A DNA stretch of 64,000 nucleotides from Pseudoalteromonas sp. R3 (GTDB lineage Bacteria; Pseudomonadota; Gammaproteobacteria; Enterobacterales; Alteromonadaceae), in contig NZ_CP034835.1 in assembly GCF_004014715.1 (NCBI RefSeq), positions 4,402,001 to 4,466,000 of the forward strand, read 5' to 3'. Each line of letters opens with the position of its first letter. Position 1 is the first letter of the stretch. The translations under genes were made by a program, and so were the position numbers. Positions 63,820-64,000 of the stretch are shown one piece after another. The notes beneath the pieces were generated by a model. The model made no database searches and was not told where the DNA came from. It saw only the letters and a list, made by a program, of their open reading frames with translations.

Positions 63820-64000
63820 TTACCCTACAACATTAACAACGGGGATCAGATTTTCCCCTGGATTCACTGAGTCAGGATGGCGACTGACACGCTTAGACTG
63901 GTTAGCCGGACAAGACAATTCGACGGCATCGAGCGTACTAAACCCTCGGGTCCAGTTGCGAAATCGCGCCTTATCCAACGTGATACTGCCATCCTCATGT
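63820..64000 (-). CDS. C-terminal end of an unidentified protein
   Basis: The last ~59 codons of a gene whose start is beyond the window, ending VNPGENLIPVVNVVG-stop two bases before the HlyD 3 start. The visible part (SITLDKARFRNWTRGFSTLD) is hydrophilic with one Cys. By position it belongs to the third export operon and could be a modification enzyme or accessory protein. Not recognised. Confidence 0.6.
   Translation of the reverse strand, partial: HEDGSITLDKARFRNWTRGFSTLDAVELSCPANQSKRVSRHPDSVNPGENLIPVVNVVG

Overview
The window looks like a chromosomal segment of a marine gammaproteobacterium, most likely Pseudoalteromonas or a close relative. This rests on the MltD, GlmU, ThpR, AraC and TonB-receptor protein types, the moderate GC of the housekeeping part, and the resemblance of one peptide family to marinostatin, known from Alteromonas/Pseudoalteromonas. 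The species call is inference; no rRNA or tRNA gene was seen.

Region 1 (1-13.4 kb) is ordinary chromosome: the end of an outer-membrane receptor, a periplasmic retropepsin-like protein, a YbaK-type deacylase, a DUF6482-like protein, an MltD-type transglycosylase, a lysozyme-like protein, membrane-anchored AraC and XRE regulators, ThpR, a class C beta-lactamase-fold hydrolase, a TPR+S41 peptidase and a small secreted protein.

Region 2 (13.4-33.6 kb) is a double lanthipeptide locus built around glmU. On the minus strand, HlyD-PCAT-LanC-LanB form a class I modification and export operon. On the plus strand, one divergent 38-aa ORF and seven near-identical 37-38-aa precursor genes precede a class III synthetase (LanKC), a peptidase-less ABC exporter and a MacAB-like HlyD/ATPase/FtsX tripartite set. 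The seven precursors carry a class III-like LxLQ leader motif and a Ser-x2-Ser-x2-Cys core, so they fit LanKC. No clear class I precursor is adjacent to LanB/LanC.

Region 3 (34.4-58.3 kb) is AT-rich and holds a peptide library almost entirely missed by ORF callers: 37 short minus-strand genes with double-glycine (GG or GA) leaders. They include a graspetide-type operon (ATP-grasp ligase plus precursors with a T-x-A-x-P-E-D core), three peptides sharing an EGGC core, 11 tandem 134-bp copies of one 36-aa gene, and four tandem genes with a PKDSIVRPTGWP core. A HlyD-PCAT pair behind an NTF2-like gene supplies the leader peptidase/exporter. Two paralogous sets of [OmpR-type winged-helix/TM/beta-propeller regulator + GG peptide(s) + small secreted barrel-sandwich protein] flank the library. 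A LuxR-type regulator with a 39-aa ORF downstream of it lies at 34.4-35.3 kb.

Region 4 (59-64 kb) is a third HlyD-PCAT set with an S41-type peptidase. Both the PCAT and the peptidase are broken by single-base losses in homopolymers. The same kind of lesion breaks two regulators in region 1, so sequence error must be excluded before calling them pseudogenes.

Working model: three C39-peptidase transporters cleave and export a large set of GG-leader peptides, some modified by ATP-grasp and possibly LanB/LanC, while LanKC products leave through a separate exporter. Regulator-peptide-barrel modules may sense or tune the system.
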